From contig CALXOE010000045.1 in the NCBI GenBank assembly GCA_944389935.1, positions 1-34,919 of the forward strand: a DNA stretch of 34,919 bases, read 5' to 3'. Source of the stretch: an uncultured Victivallis sp. GTDB taxonomy: Bacteria; Verrucomicrobiota; Lentisphaeria; Victivallales; Victivallaceae. The notes under the pieces were generated by a model that made no database searches, was not told the origin of the DNA, and saw nothing but the letters and a program-made list of their open reading frames with translations. The position numbers and the translations under genes were made by a program. Below are positions 1 through 8,284 of the stretch, piece after piece. Positions within the stretch are counted from its first letter, which is position 1. The number at the start of each line of letters is the position of its first letter.

Positions 1-86
1 GGAAACGGATCATCCTGATCGGCGCAAACCTCAACATGGAAACCCGCCAGCTTGACGACTGGAAACAGGAAGAAGTCAGCTTATAA
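1..86 (+). CDS. C-terminal end of a CobW-like GTPase (partial)
   Basis: Only the last 27 codons are present. The reading frame begins at base 3 and ends with TAA at 84-86. The visible tail contains a hydrophobic strand followed by Gly and then Asn-Leu-Asn (RIILIGANLN), which resembles the end of the CobW C-terminal domain (usual form FIGxxLD followed by a short helix). CobW-family proteins are metal-chaperone GTPases. No P-loop or metal motif can be seen because the rest lies outside the window, so the family call rests on a short stretch and is tentative. The gene converges on the glycosidase gene that ends at 280. Confidence 0.4.
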   Translation, partial: KRIILIGANLNMETRQLDDWKQEEVSL

Positions 87-279
87 TCCCTGTTCCCAGA
101 AAACGTGCCGGAATGTGAATTGGTCTCCTAAGAATTCCGGTATATCGCGCATGAGGACTGGGAATTTGGTCTCTATAATCAATCAGAAAACAGATCCTTT
201 TTCAAGTGCCCTCTCTCTAAATGTGCGCAATTTTCCGGACGTTATCAGACGGCATGCAGCACATCGAACCCGAGTTGTT

Positions 280-2622
280 TCAATTACCTGCCGGCAAAGC
301 CGCCTCAGGTATGATTCGATTTCCCTCGGCAATCACCCCTTGAACAGTATCTGGAACGATGAAAACACCCGGATTCGGCACATTTGGTGAGGCCTCCCAA
401 ATGTTATTCACGATCTTGACATTCTGCGCATGCGTCACAAAAAACGCACTCCGGTACGGGAGCGGATTCAGACGACTCCCCGGATTCAGAAATGTATTGT
501 TGCGGAACGTGACGTTGCCCGCAGAACTGATGAACGCAATCAAGCCGAAGCTGTCCCTGAACGTGTTGTTTTCAAAAAGAATATCGGATAAAATCGGATA
601 GGAGGTCCGTTCCGTAGAGGGATCGGTCTTCATGTAGACGCCGATGAAAATGTCGCGCGCTTTGCCGTCATTTTTCGCATCCACCGGATTGACCGTGTCA
701 AATATATTATTCCGAATTACAATATTTGATGCTCCGTATCCCTCACTCCAGGAGTTGAAAGTATATCCGGTTTCAATTTTGATTGCTCCCAGCTGCGTGT
801 GGTAAAACCGATTGTTTTCCACGGTGATGTCACGGCCAAGCAACAGCAGCCCGCGAGCCTGGCTGCGATGAAAATAGTTGTTGCGGATTATAATGTTCCG
901 GGAATCGTAGGTCCAGTTGAAAAGAATAAACCCATCTCCCCCCGCCAACGGTTCGGGAAGCGAATCGGCAAAACGGATCTCATACATTCCCTGACCGAGC
1001 GGTTTCACCTCCTTCACCCGGGTTCGGATGCCCGCAGGAGAATAATCCCAATGCCGGAATTCAACCTCCGCACCCGGAACATATCCCGAGGCATTCCGCA
1101 CTTCCACCGAAAACGGACCGCGTTTCTTCCCATAGCTGGAACTCTCATGAACGTTGATAAAATCATCCGCCCCATAACCGAATTCACAATCTTCTATTTT
1201 CAGAAATCCGCATGACTGGTAGATGTGCAGGTGATCTGCCGTACAGGTTCCCGGGCGGCGCGCGACGTTTTCCGGCGGAGCAATCCGAACCCGGCGGAAC
1301 TGCCAATACTGCTGCTGCCCGGAAACCGCAAAAGCATGTCCGGGATTGGAATAGAGATTGACATCTTCCAGCGTCAAATGACGGTTGTTGTTCATGAAAA
1401 TTCCGCCCATATCATAGTAGTAATGCTGCATGCGGTACAGTTTTCCCGGCTTGAATCCGGAAAAATCCCCATAGAGGTCCGGGCCGTAGATTCGCAGCAC
1501 GTTGTCGGAAAGCCATTCAATTTTTGCCCGGTTCTCACCAGCATTGAACTCAAACCCGCGTCCATAATGAATTTCCTGACCGACTGCCTTGCAGGTGGCG
1601 TCGTAACTGCTGACCAACGCAACTCTCAAATCCCGGCGGGGAAATCTGTCATATTCGATAAACTTGAAATCAATGAACTTCGGAGTCCGTTCCAGACATT
1701 CAACCAGACTGAACAATGGATCCCGTTCCCAGTCCCAGTCATGGTTGAAGTTGCGAAACACAACCCGTTCGCAGTTGACGATCCGAAAATTCGGCGTCCG
1801 TTTTTTCAGGAACACCAGAGTCGCTCCATTTCCATCAAATTCAAAATCATGCAGATTCTCAAACAGGACAGAGCGATCCACGGTCATCCGATACACTCCG
1901 GGAGCCAAAACCAGTTTCGAGGCTCCTGTTTCCCGGCAGTGAACAATCGCTCGATTGAGCGCATCAATGTTGTCCGGAGCCTGTTCACTGACACCGAATT
2001 CCGCGGCATGAACAACCGCCCCGCCGGTCGGTCGCGGAAGCTGCACCTCGAATTCCCGGGAACCGACCGGCAACTTGCCGAAATCACCTTTCCATTCGAC
2101 GGCGTTGACAAGCGCCGGAATGTAACGTTCCGGAAGTTTTTCTGTGACTTTGAATGCGGTGATTTCGCCCCGGACCTTGTTCCGGGCATAAATCTGCAGG
2201 GCGTAATCGGGCTGATCGCCTGTTTGGAAAGTCACGTTCACCTCCCGAAATCCGGGAGTTCCCTCATACTTGTTCCTCAATTTATCGTGGAGGGTGCCTG
2301 TCTCCCGCAAAGGACGAACCAGAAGGACGAACGCACCCGTCCGCGCTTCCGGCTCATTGATGCGGTAACGGAAAGTCACGGTGTATTCCGTATTCGGCTT
2401 GAGCACACCCTCCCGGGAACGGTAAAGCCAGTTCTTTTCTCCGCTCAGCTCGCGCGTATCAACCTGAAATCCACTCCCGTTTCCGGCAATCCGGGCGGCT
2501 GCCGGATTCAGCAGGAATCGGGTCTGGTCGAAAAAACCTTGCAGAACAACAGATTCCGCGGCACTCAACTGAAAGCAGAGCAAAAGAGTCAATGCGATAA
2601 AACGCAACATCTTGATTGTCAC
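280..2622 (-). CDS. Secreted beta-helix glycosidase, GH110-like
   Basis: 780 residues. A signal peptide (about 1-22, ending SAA) points to export. Residues about 25-165 look like a beta-sandwich carbohydrate-binding module; from about 200 on there are repeated N-N-x-F/I-rich coils of a right-handed parallel beta-helix. The stretch around residues 460-490, with Asp463 (TADHLHIY) and a paired Asp486-Asp487 followed by FINVHE, and the later repeated NN-F turns, match my memory of GH110 alpha-1,3-galactosidases, where clustered aspartates are catalytic. The start is GTG at 2622, with AGGAG 10 bases upstream; the ATG four codons later is too far from it. It lies 23 bases downstream of the prepilin-like gene, so the two are probably co-transcribed. 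The exact substrate is unproven; another beta-helix glycan-active enzyme remains possible. Confidence 0.7.
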   Translation of the reverse strand: MTIKMLRFIALTLLLCFQLSAAESVVLQGFFDQTRFLLNPAAARIAGNGSGFQVDTRELSGEKNWLYRSREGVLKPNTEYTVTFRYRINEPEARTGAFVLLVRPLRETGTLHDKLRNKYEGTPGFREVNVTFQTGDQPDYALQIYARNKVRGEITAFKVTEKLPERYIPALVNAVEWKGDFGKLPVGSREFEVQLPRPTGGAVVHAAEFGVSEQAPDNIDALNRAIVHCRETGASKLVLAPGVYRMTVDRSVLFENLHDFEFDGNGATLVFLKKRTPNFRIVNCERVVFRNFNHDWDWERDPLFSLVECLERTPKFIDFKFIEYDRFPRRDLRVALVSSYDATCKAVGQEIHYGRGFEFNAGENRAKIEWLSDNVLRIYGPDLYGDFSGFKPGKLYRMQHYYYDMGGIFMNNNRHLTLEDVNLYSNPGHAFAVSGQQQYWQFRRVRIAPPENVARRPGTCTADHLHIYQSCGFLKIEDCEFGYGADDFINVHESSSYGKKRGPFSVEVRNASGYVPGAEVEFRHWDYSPAGIRTRVKEVKPLGQGMYEIRFADSLPEPLAGGDGFILFNWTYDSRNIIIRNNYFHRSQARGLLLLGRDITVENNRFYHTQLGAIKIETGYTFNSWSEGYGASNIVIRNNIFDTVNPVDAKNDGKARDIFIGVYMKTDPSTERTSYPILSDILFENNTFRDSFGLIAFISSAGNVTFRNNTFLNPGSRLNPLPYRSAFFVTHAQNVKIVNNIWEASPNVPNPGVFIVPDTVQGVIAEGNRIIPEAALPAGN

Positions 2623-2645
2623 TTGATTTATGCTCCTGACATGAA

Positions 2646-3962
2646 TTATTTCGCGTTGCGTTTTGCCATATCGGAATTAAAATATTCCTGAATCTCGAGA
2701 GTGGTGGCAGAGCGCAGCTCCCCCTCCTGGAGAGCTTCCACATGACCGTCAAAAAATCCCATGTTCGCCTGACCACGATGACGGGTCTGGATGCCGAATT
2801 CCCCGGAATCATTCCCGAATTTCGCTCTGAACATCCACCATCCGCCACGATATTCCTTATAGGCGTTATTGAAGTGATTGGTATCTGACAGGGCGGCGGT
2901 TTTTCCCGGAAGACGCACTTTTTCCGGAAACAGCAACCGTTCATTCCCATTGCCGCCATACCGGAAAAATGTTCCAGCGATATCGGTGTCAATGCCGCCA
3001 GACTCTATGGAGAATCCAAGCCCCTGGGGATCCACCATCCCATAAGTTGCCGATACTCCGGTCGTCCACGGACCATTCCAGCCTTTCCCGTAAGACATCG
3101 TGTTGGAGGGGCAAATCAATGTATCCAGAGAAATATATCCACTCTCCGTAAATGTTTGTCCATTGATAGATCCCGCTCGGGAGAGCAATGTGACGAAATT
3201 TTCAAAATCGAAACCGCCCCAGGCTGCCTGAACCACCCATATCCCGCCATAATCGCCGGCATAAAACATCTGCCCCTGCAGAACTTGTTTCTGATTGTTG
3301 AGGCAAGTACTGGATTTGGCTCTCTCACGCGCCTGATTCAACGCCGGCAGCAGCATCGAGGCGAGAATCGCGATGATCGCAATCACCACGAGGAGCTCTA
3401 TAAGCGTAAACGCCGCCTTGACCGTCGCGTGGTCGTGGGAGGCGGGGGGCGTGTCCGCCGCCCCCCGCACCCCCTGCGTCCGGCAAGGTGCCGGTGCCGG
3501 GTACGGAGCGGTTCCGGACGTGGCCGCGGTCGGCCGGCGCGAGGGGAAAGAGCCGCAAAAACGCGAACGGCTCTTCCCGCTTTTCTGCGGAAAGACCCAT
3601 TCGCGTTTTTGCTCCACTTCGCCGCTTGCCGAGCGGAGACTTTGTTGCGGGGCGATGACTGGCCGATGGGGAGTTTGATGGTTGTTCGGTACGGGGAGAG
3701 ACGCGGCTGCCATAGCCGCTTTCTCTCCCCCGAACCCCTCTCTTGTACTGCCGGGCGCGACACTCTGTCGCGGGGCAGTGATTGACCGATGGGAAGTTTG
3801 AGGGTCGGCCGGAATGAGAAGCGTCTCTCTCCCGAATCCCGGGCTCCCATGCGTACCGGAAACAGCGGAGGCAGCTTCACTCGTCCGGATTCGACCAAGA
3901 GAAACTCGAGTTGACGCAATAGAAAACGTGTGGGGGAACAGGTATTTCATTGCTGTTTTCAT
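2646..3962 (-). CDS. Prepilin-like protein with H-X9-DG C-terminus and a very long leader
   Basis: 438 residues from ATG 3962, which has GGGAGA about 11 bases upstream. The prepilin N-methylation motif ([18 protein letters not shown]) begins at about residue 185, where a normal prepilin has a leader of under 20 residues. Cleavage would fall between Ala184 and Phe185; most relatives have Gly at that site. The mature part is a typical type II pseudopilin-like fold ending in [14 protein letters not shown], the H-X9-DG signature of the Planctomycetes/Lentisphaerae family. Upstream start codons in the same frame lie beyond a good -10 element, which argues for 3962. The leader DNA is GC-rich and built of palindromes and imperfect direct repeats. 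No suitable start codon with a ribosome site is seen close to the motif, so the leader is probably translated. The function of these proteins is not established. Confidence 0.8.
   Translation of the reverse strand: MKTAMKYLFPHTFSIASTRVSLGRIRTSEAASAVSGTHGSPGFGRETLLIPADPQTSHRSITAPRQSVAPGSTREGFGGEKAAMAAASLPVPNNHQTPHRPVIAPQQSLRSASGEVEQKREWVFPQKSGKSRSRFCGSFPSRRPTAATSGTAPYPAPAPCRTQGVRGAADTPPASHDHATVKAAFTLIELLVVIAIIAILASMLLPALNQARERAKSSTCLNNQKQVLQGQMFYAGDYGGIWVVQAAWGGFDFENFVTLLSRAGSINGQTFTESGYISLDTLICPSNTMSYGKGWNGPWTTGVSATYGMVDPQGLGFSIESGGIDTDIAGTFFRYGGNGNERLLFPEKVRLPGKTAALSDTNHFNNAYKEYRGGWWMFRAKFGNDSGEFGIQTRHRGQANMGFFDGHVEALQEGELRSATTLEIQEYFNSDMAKRNAK
3554..3612. repeat. 13-bp perfect inverted repeat inside the prepilin leader
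   Basis: GCAAAAACGCGAA at 3554-3566 is exactly complementary to TTCGCGTTTTTGC at 3600-3612. A second small palindrome (GAGCCG/CGGCTC, 3550-3555 and 3567-3572) overlaps the left arm. The segment is in frame within the minus-strand prepilin-like gene, upstream of the peptidase site. Confidence 0.8.
3640..3804. repeat. Imperfect direct repeat, two ~42-bp units
   Basis: Units 3640-3681 and 3763-3804 align without gaps with roughly 34 of 42 matches (shared cores GCGGGGC and CCGATGGG). On the minus strand they encode two related peptides, [14 protein letters not shown] and [14 protein letters not shown], in the leader of the prepilin-like protein. Confidence 0.7.
3684..3735. repeat. Large nearly perfect palindrome inside the prepilin leader
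   Basis: The arms pair as GTTCG (3684-3688) with CGAAC (3731-3735), GGGGAGAGA (3693-3701) with TCTCTCCCC (3722-3730), and GCGGCT (3703-3708) with AGCCGC (3714-3719), around a 5-base loop. It is a repetitive-palindromic-element type structure lying in frame in a coding sequence. Confidence 0.8.
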
Positions 3963-4023
3963 CGTGATAATTCTCCCTTTTTTCAACAATGACATCGAAT
4001 TCAGGTTTTTCGTATCTGCTTTT

Positions 4024-4058
4024 ATTATACTTGATTTTTCTGTTTTAGAGAATATATT
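4024..4058. promoter_or_regulatory. Divergent promoters for the prepilin-like gene and the AraC regulator
   Basis: Plus strand: TTGATT at 4031-4036, 16-base spacer, TATATT at 4053-4058, reading toward the regulator at 4100. Minus strand: TATAAT (complement of 4024-4029) with a poor TTCTCT -35 17 bases away, reading toward the start at 3962. The region is strongly AT-rich. Confidence 0.5.
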
Positions 4059-4099
4059 AAATTCAAAATGATGTATATTATTTCTGAACAGCAATCGCA

Positions 4100-5260
4100 A
4101 TGAAAAACATCCTTTGCGCATTTTCAGAACCGGATTGCGGCCTCCTTGAAGAAATCTATATCTTCGGGAAAAAACACCATTGGCAGATAGAACAGTGCGG
4201 GCGGCAACTGCCGGTCAACTGGTTCGGGGACGGCGTCTTAACCGATTATCTGCAAGCGGTTGAACTGAGGCAAATTCGCAATTTCAGCCGTACGCCGATC
4301 ATCGCACGGGAATTCCATCGGGAGAAGAATATCTGGACGGTGGCCGGCGATACCCGGCAGATCGCGACCATGGTCGCCGAATACTTTATCGGAAAGGGAT
4401 ATTCCCGATTTGCGGCAATCGACAGCAGAGAGTGGCCCGGAAATTACAATGGAATTCCCCAGGATCTGGTGAAAGCGTTTCAGCTTGTGCTCTCAGAACA
4501 TGGATTTTCCCTGGAGATCTGCCATTGGAAACCGGATATGAATTCGGATGAACGGATCAATTATGCCACAGTCATTCCGAAGCTGGAACAATTCTTCCGC
4601 CGGCTGCCCAAACCCGTCGCCCTGCTCATCCCGAACAGCCTTTATCTTGCCATAACCTACCGGGTGCTGGCTGCAGCCCGGATCAAGGTTCCGGAAGAGG
4701 TTGCGATTCTGTGCAATACCGACAGCAGCATGATGGCGGACAATGCCTTGATTCCCACGACAAGAATCAGCGGTGAACTCCGGGAAGTCGGCAGAAAAAT
4801 GGCGGATCTGCTGCACCGCATCATGATTGGAGAGACGGTCCCGCATGCTCCCGTTTTTGTCACCTCTGCGGCGATCGTTTCCCGTCGCAGCACAGATACA
4901 TTGGCGGTGCCTGACTTGCGATTGGCTACGGCAATCAGTTTTCTGCTGGCCAATTACATGAACTTCATCAGCGTGGTTGACGCTGCTCATGAGGCAGGAA
5001 TCTCCGCAAGCATGCTGAATCGAAAATTCAGAAGATATCTTGGCATATCACCACAGCGCTTTCTCCTGGAGCTCCGTCTGAACCGGATTCGCGAATTGCT
5101 TGACAATACGGAGCTCTCCTTATCGAAAATCGCGAAACAGACGGGGTATGGTTCCAGTATGGCGCTGTCGAGCGCATTCAAACGGGAAACCGGAATGACT
5201 CCGGGAACTTATCGTCAATCCCGGCGATCCGGTCAAACCTCGAACCTGCCGCCGCGATAA
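4100..5260 (+). CDS. XylR-type AraC-family transcriptional regulator
   Basis: 386 residues. Residues about 1-270 resemble a LacI/periplasmic-binding sensor domain ([39 protein letters not shown]), the part that would bind a sugar. Residues about 275-375 form an AraC double helix-turn-helix ([23 protein letters not shown], then [34 protein letters not shown]). This architecture is that of the E. coli xylose regulator XylR. It is divergent from the prepilin-like/GH110-like pair and is the natural candidate to control it. No clear Shine-Dalgarno precedes the ATG. The ligand is unknown. Confidence 0.85.
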   Translation: MKNILCAFSEPDCGLLEEIYIFGKKHHWQIEQCGRQLPVNWFGDGVLTDYLQAVELRQIRNFSRTPIIAREFHREKNIWTVAGDTRQIATMVAEYFIGKGYSRFAAIDSREWPGNYNGIPQDLVKAFQLVLSEHGFSLEICHWKPDMNSDERINYATVIPKLEQFFRRLPKPVALLIPNSLYLAITYRVLAAARIKVPEEVAILCNTDSSMMADNALIPTTRISGELREVGRKMADLLHRIMIGETVPHAPVFVTSAAIVSRRSTDTLAVPDLRLATAISFLLANYMNFISVVDAAHEAGISASMLNRKFRRYLGISPQRFLLELRLNRIRELLDNTELSLSKIAKQTGYGSSMALSSAFKRETGMTPGTYRQSRRSGQTSNLPPR

Positions 5261-5397
5261 ATTCCGGGCGACCAGTTTTACAGGAAGCATTGTACGGCGG
5301 AATACAAAAAAATATTCCAATCATTGAACAGCCATAGAAAATCTTGTTTCCGCATGATATATTATCGAGAGTTCCTCGTAAACAGGAGAAAGAAAAT
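5261..5397. other. Intergenic region with a possible -10 element
   Basis: TATATT at 5358-5363 is a good -10, but the matching -35 (TAGAAA at 5335-5340) is poor. AGGAG at about 5384 precedes a possible TTG start at 5398. No other structure is seen. Confidence 0.3.
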
Positions 5398-5904
5398 TTG
5401 CAAATGCCGACAATGAGTAACTCTCTGCACGAACAACCGGAAGATTTGTTCGACCTCAGACGACGCGATACAGTTTCGCCTCGCCAGGCGGCGGAATGGA
5501 TCCCTGATTTATTTGACAGTCAATCTCTTGCCGGAGTCTCCGCCGCAAGTTTTTCCCCACAGCCCAGTCGCAATGCCGGAGGAGGAGACCGGCAGGAATT
5601 ATCCGGCGCGGGCGAAGGTATTTTCCATCAAAATAAAGTGATAATTGAAAAATCGATTTCACCGGCAGCTCACGATTCCCGGGGAGAGAGAAAGGGAACG
5701 CTCCTGCCAAATCACCCCCCGCTCCTCTTCCTGACCGGGTCGGTCACTTCAGCAAAAACAAACCGGATGATCGTGAGAACGGAGGCATATTCCGAAAAAT
5801 CCCGCAATGACCATCCCGCCCGAAAGCCTCTTCATTCCCGGATCGGCTTCCATCATCAACTTATTGATATTACCCATAACAGGAGATGCTCCAGATGCCC
5901 TTGA
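5398..5904 (+). CDS. Uncertain ORF upstream of the sigma factor
   Basis: An open frame of 168 residues from TTG 5398, preceded by AGGAG at a plausible distance and by a TATATT -10 at 5358-5363. The first 40 residues (for example EQPEDLFDLRRRDT, SPRQAAEWIPDLFD) look protein-like, but the rest is low-complexity with no bias at the third codon position, and no family is recognised. It ends inside the first codons of the sigma factor (overlap 5895-5904), which would allow translational coupling. It may be a decayed gene or simply the leader of the sigma factor transcript. Confidence 0.25.
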   Translation: MQMPTMSNSLHEQPEDLFDLRRRDTVSPRQAAEWIPDLFDSQSLAGVSAASFSPQPSRNAGGGDRQELSGAGEGIFHQNKVIIEKSISPAAHDSRGERKGTLLPNHPPLLFLTGSVTSAKTNRMIVRTEAYSEKSRNDHPARKPLHSRIGFHHQLIDITHNRRCSRCP

Positions 5905-6512
5905 AATACCCGACCACTTCGCGAACGCTGCTGGACAGGATCGCTTCGGGCGATGAGATCAGCTGGGATGAATTTTTTATCCGGTACAGTCCCATCGTGA
6001 AAGCGCTGGCCATGTTCAAAGGGTTGAACGAATCCGACGCCGACGATATCTGCCAGCAGGTGATGACCCAGTTTTTTCAGCAGAGCAGACAGTTCAAATT
6101 CGATCCCGGCATCGCCCGTTTCCGGACCTATTTCGGCCGGATCGTCCGGAGCAAGATCGCGGATTTCTACCGGCGGAAACGGGAAATCCCGATGGCGGAA
6201 TTCGAGCCGCTCCCCGTCGAGCCGGAAACCGAGCAGCTCTTTATGGACGAGTGGCGGCGAATGGTGCTCGGGGAGGCGGAGCAGGAGCTCCGGCAACTTG
6301 TTACGCCCGAAACGTTTCAGGCGTATCAGCTGTTTGCCGTGCAAAAACGGCCGATGGAGAAGATCACCGCCTATTTGAACTGTTCGCCCAATCAGGTTTA
6401 TCAGGCAAAGAAGCGCTGTTTCGCCAAGTTGCGGGAGATCCTGCGGCGTATGAACGAACAGGATCCGGAGCTGCAACTGGAGCTGTCGACCTATGATATA
6501 CCGGAACGGTGA
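5895..6512 (+). CDS. Sigma-70 family (ECF-like) RNA polymerase sigma factor
   Basis: 205 residues from ATG 5895. AGGAGA at 5881-5886 gives a 9-base gap to this ATG; the earlier ATG at 5886 abuts the ribosome site and is rejected. Region 2 is seen at about residues 20-90 (SWDEFFIRYSPIVKALA, ADDICQQVMTQFF, RFRTYFGRIVRSKIADFYRR). Region 4 is at about 145-185, with a helix-turn-helix (MEKITAYLNCSPNQVYQAKKR). It directs RNA polymerase to a specific promoter set. The gene overlaps the kinase start by 20 bases. Sigma/Ser-Thr-kinase pairs of this kind are known from Planctomycetes, where the kinase is thought to act with the sigma factor; that role is inferred here. Confidence 0.85.
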   Translation: MPLKYPTTSRTLLDRIASGDEISWDEFFIRYSPIVKALAMFKGLNESDADDICQQVMTQFFQQSRQFKFDPGIARFRTYFGRIVRSKIADFYRRKREIPMAEFEPLPVEPETEQLFMDEWRRMVLGEAEQELRQLVTPETFQAYQLFAVQKRPMEKITAYLNCSPNQVYQAKKRCFAKLREILRRMNEQDPELQLELSTYDIPER

Positions 6513-7095
6513 TCGGCTTTGCAACTGCACACTGCTGCAGAAGTGCGGCAGCGGGTCCTACGGCGAGGTCTGGCTGGCGGAGGATGCGATCGGAACGCGC
6601 GTCGCGCTGAAAATCATCGCCAATCGCGGCAGTTATTCCGAACGGGAGCTCGCCGGACTCCGGAATTACAAGGAGTGCAACCATCCGAATCTGCTCAAGA
6701 TCCGCTACGTCGAGATCACCGACGACCGGATCTGCTACACGATGGATGCCGCCGACAACCTCAACCGGGGAGAGGGAGAATATCTGCCCGATACCCTCGC
6801 CAATCGTTTGCAGCGTTCCGGGAGGCTCGACGGCAAAGAGATCGCGCTCATGCTGGACGGGTTGCTCGCAGGGCTGGAGGAACTGCACCGGCGAAAGCTC
6901 GTCCATCGAGACATCAAACCGGACAACATCCTGTGGGTGAACGGTCGAGCGACTCTCGCCGATGCGGGTTTGATCGCGCCGGACGGCAAAGGTTCGCTGG
7001 TCGGAACGCCGGGATTCCTCTCGCCGAAACTCATGGCGGGACGCGGCTCGGCGGATGCGAGTGACGACTTCTACGCGCTGGGCAAGGTGATCTAG
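6493..7095 (+). CDS. Hanks-type Ser/Thr protein kinase, N-terminal part, ends at in-frame TAG
   Basis: 200 residues of kinase domain. GGAG lies 10 bases before ATG 6493. The glycine loop GSGSYGEV is at about 19-26, the ATP lysine at Lys40 (VALKII), and the catalytic loop HRDIKPDN at 138-145. The metal-binding motif reads DAG (157-159) where DFG is usual. The frame stops at TAG 7093-7095, within the conserved DDFYALGKVI-(Y) segment. Beyond the TAG the same frame stays open to 8052 and reads LTGLPV, the expected continuation. The TAG probably replaces a tyrosine codon. The product is either a truncated kinase, a sequencing error or a read-through protein. Confidence 0.8.
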   Translation: MIYRNGDRLCNCTLLQKCGSGSYGEVWLAEDAIGTRVALKIIANRGSYSERELAGLRNYKECNHPNLLKIRYVEITDDRICYTMDAADNLNRGEGEYLPDTLANRLQRSGRLDGKEIALMLDGLLAGLEELHRRKLVHRDIKPDNILWVNGRATLADAGLIAPDGKGSLVGTPGFLSPKLMAGRGSADASDDFYALGKVI

Positions 7096-7140
7096 CTGAC
7101 CGGACTGCCGGTCCGGGAGTATCCGGGGCTTCCGGAGGAT

Positions 7141-8052
7141 ATGACCATCAGCGTGGATGCGGGATTGAATCGGGCGTTGCGCGAAAGCTGTACCCATCCG
7201 ATCGGTTCGGCGGCGGAGTTCCGCCGGCTGCTGCGGGAGCCGGAGCGGGTTACATGTCAACGGGATGAGAACCCGGCAACCGATCGGAAACCGATGCATA
7301 TTTTCGGGATTGCCTGCGGGATTTTCGCTCTGATCGGGCTGCTGTTTCTGGCGGCTCTTGTCATCGGGATCGTGCTGTTCTTTCTGCAGATGAAAGAGCC
7401 GGAGTCACAACACATTCCGGAATCAGCGGAAGAACCCGTGCCGACGCGGGAAACCGGATTTCAGGCTGCCGTGCGCACGGCAGCGGAGAAACGGCCTCCT
7501 GCCGCAATGGAGCTGCAAACGCGGAAAGATCCGGACAGGGAGTTGCAGAAAGAGGTGCAGAAACTTGCCGTGGAACAGTTTCGGAAACTCGGATTCTTTT
7601 CGGATGGGGGGCGGCTGCTGCCGGTGCTGCTGGAGTATGAGGTGTTGACGGCGGATCAGATTTCGGATCTGCTTTTGAAAGGCAGCGGCAATCCCCGGCT
7701 GCAGATGCGGAGGCCCATTGTGAAAGAGAATCGGACTCCCTCGGCTCTGGAACAGGAGCTGGCGAAGATCTGCAGTCATTTCTTCTATCCGGATTTCGAT
7801 CCGGATGTGGTGAAGCGGCGCCAGAACCATTGGCGGGTGGCGTCCGGGACGAACGCAGTGAAACAAAATGCGATGCTGACGGAAGATCCGATCATGCAGG
7901 CGGTTGCATTGGATGCGCTGATCCGTTCCGGGGTCAACCGGATTCTGGCCGGCGGGGAATTGCCTCAGGAGGAAAAGGATCTGCTGCGTTCGCTGCTGCT
8001 GATGCGATACAGTTTGCTGGATCCGGGTAAGGCGAGGTTGTATTTCGACTGA
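7141..8052 (+). CDS. Kinase C-terminal part: end of kinase lobe, membrane helix, extracytoplasmic domain
   Basis: In the same frame as the kinase fragment upstream; with the TAG read through, the full protein would be 519 residues (6493-8052). The piece from ATG 7141 has 303 residues. It starts with the last kinase helices, has one long hydrophobic segment (about residues 50-80, starting MHIFGIACGIFALIG), then a charged region and an alpha-helical domain of unknown function. This makes the intact protein a membrane-anchored receptor-like kinase. GGAGG lies just 2-3 bases before ATG 7141, poor spacing for independent translation. Confidence 0.65.
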   Translation: MTISVDAGLNRALRESCTHPIGSAAEFRRLLREPERVTCQRDENPATDRKPMHIFGIACGIFALIGLLFLAALVIGIVLFFLQMKEPESQHIPESAEEPVPTRETGFQAAVRTAAEKRPPAAMELQTRKDPDRELQKEVQKLAVEQFRKLGFFSDGGRLLPVLLEYEVLTADQISDLLLKGSGNPRLQMRRPIVKENRTPSALEQELAKICSHFFYPDFDPDVVKRRQNHWRVASGTNAVKQNAMLTEDPIMQAVALDALIRSGVNRILAGGELPQEEKDLLRSLLLMRYSLLDPGKARLYFD

Positions 8053-8194
8053 TCCTGAATCGCGGATCGCAGAAAAACATTCTTTTTTCGCAAACTGCGC
8101 GACAGATCGCGATTCGGTCCACGAATAATCAGACAGGGAAAGGAAAAATTTCCTGTGCTCGTCGAAAATTTTTCCATGCAGACAGAGCTGCGAT
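8053..8194. other. Intergenic region with a hairpin after the kinase gene
   Basis: GAATCGCG near 8057 pairs with CGCGATTC near 8108, with further pairing inside; it has no T-run, so it is a weak terminator candidate. A short palindrome (AGGAAA/TTTCCT) lies near 8140. No gene is seen. Confidence 0.35.
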
Positions 8195-8223
8195 TTGATT
8201 TTGGCGAATTGTTGTGCTATGTT
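8195..8223 (+). promoter_or_regulatory. Promoter of the RNA candidate
   Basis: TTGATT at 8195-8200, 17-base spacer, TATGTT at 8218-8223. Transcription would begin near 8230, upstream of the rod-like structure and far from any coding start. Confidence 0.45.
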
Positions 8224-8284
8224 TTAATCCGGAACAACAGAAAGGATAGAAAACAACGAGCTGACAATTTTTTAAAATCATAAA

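Noticed and set aside
108..140. Inverted repeat CCGGAAT/ATTCCGG after the first partial gene
   Set aside because: Seven base pairs with a 20-base loop and no T-run; too weak to call a terminator.
1225..2691. Long plus-strand open frame opposite the GH110-like gene
   Set aside because: It is the antisense shadow of a well-supported gene and has no recognisable domain or ribosome site.
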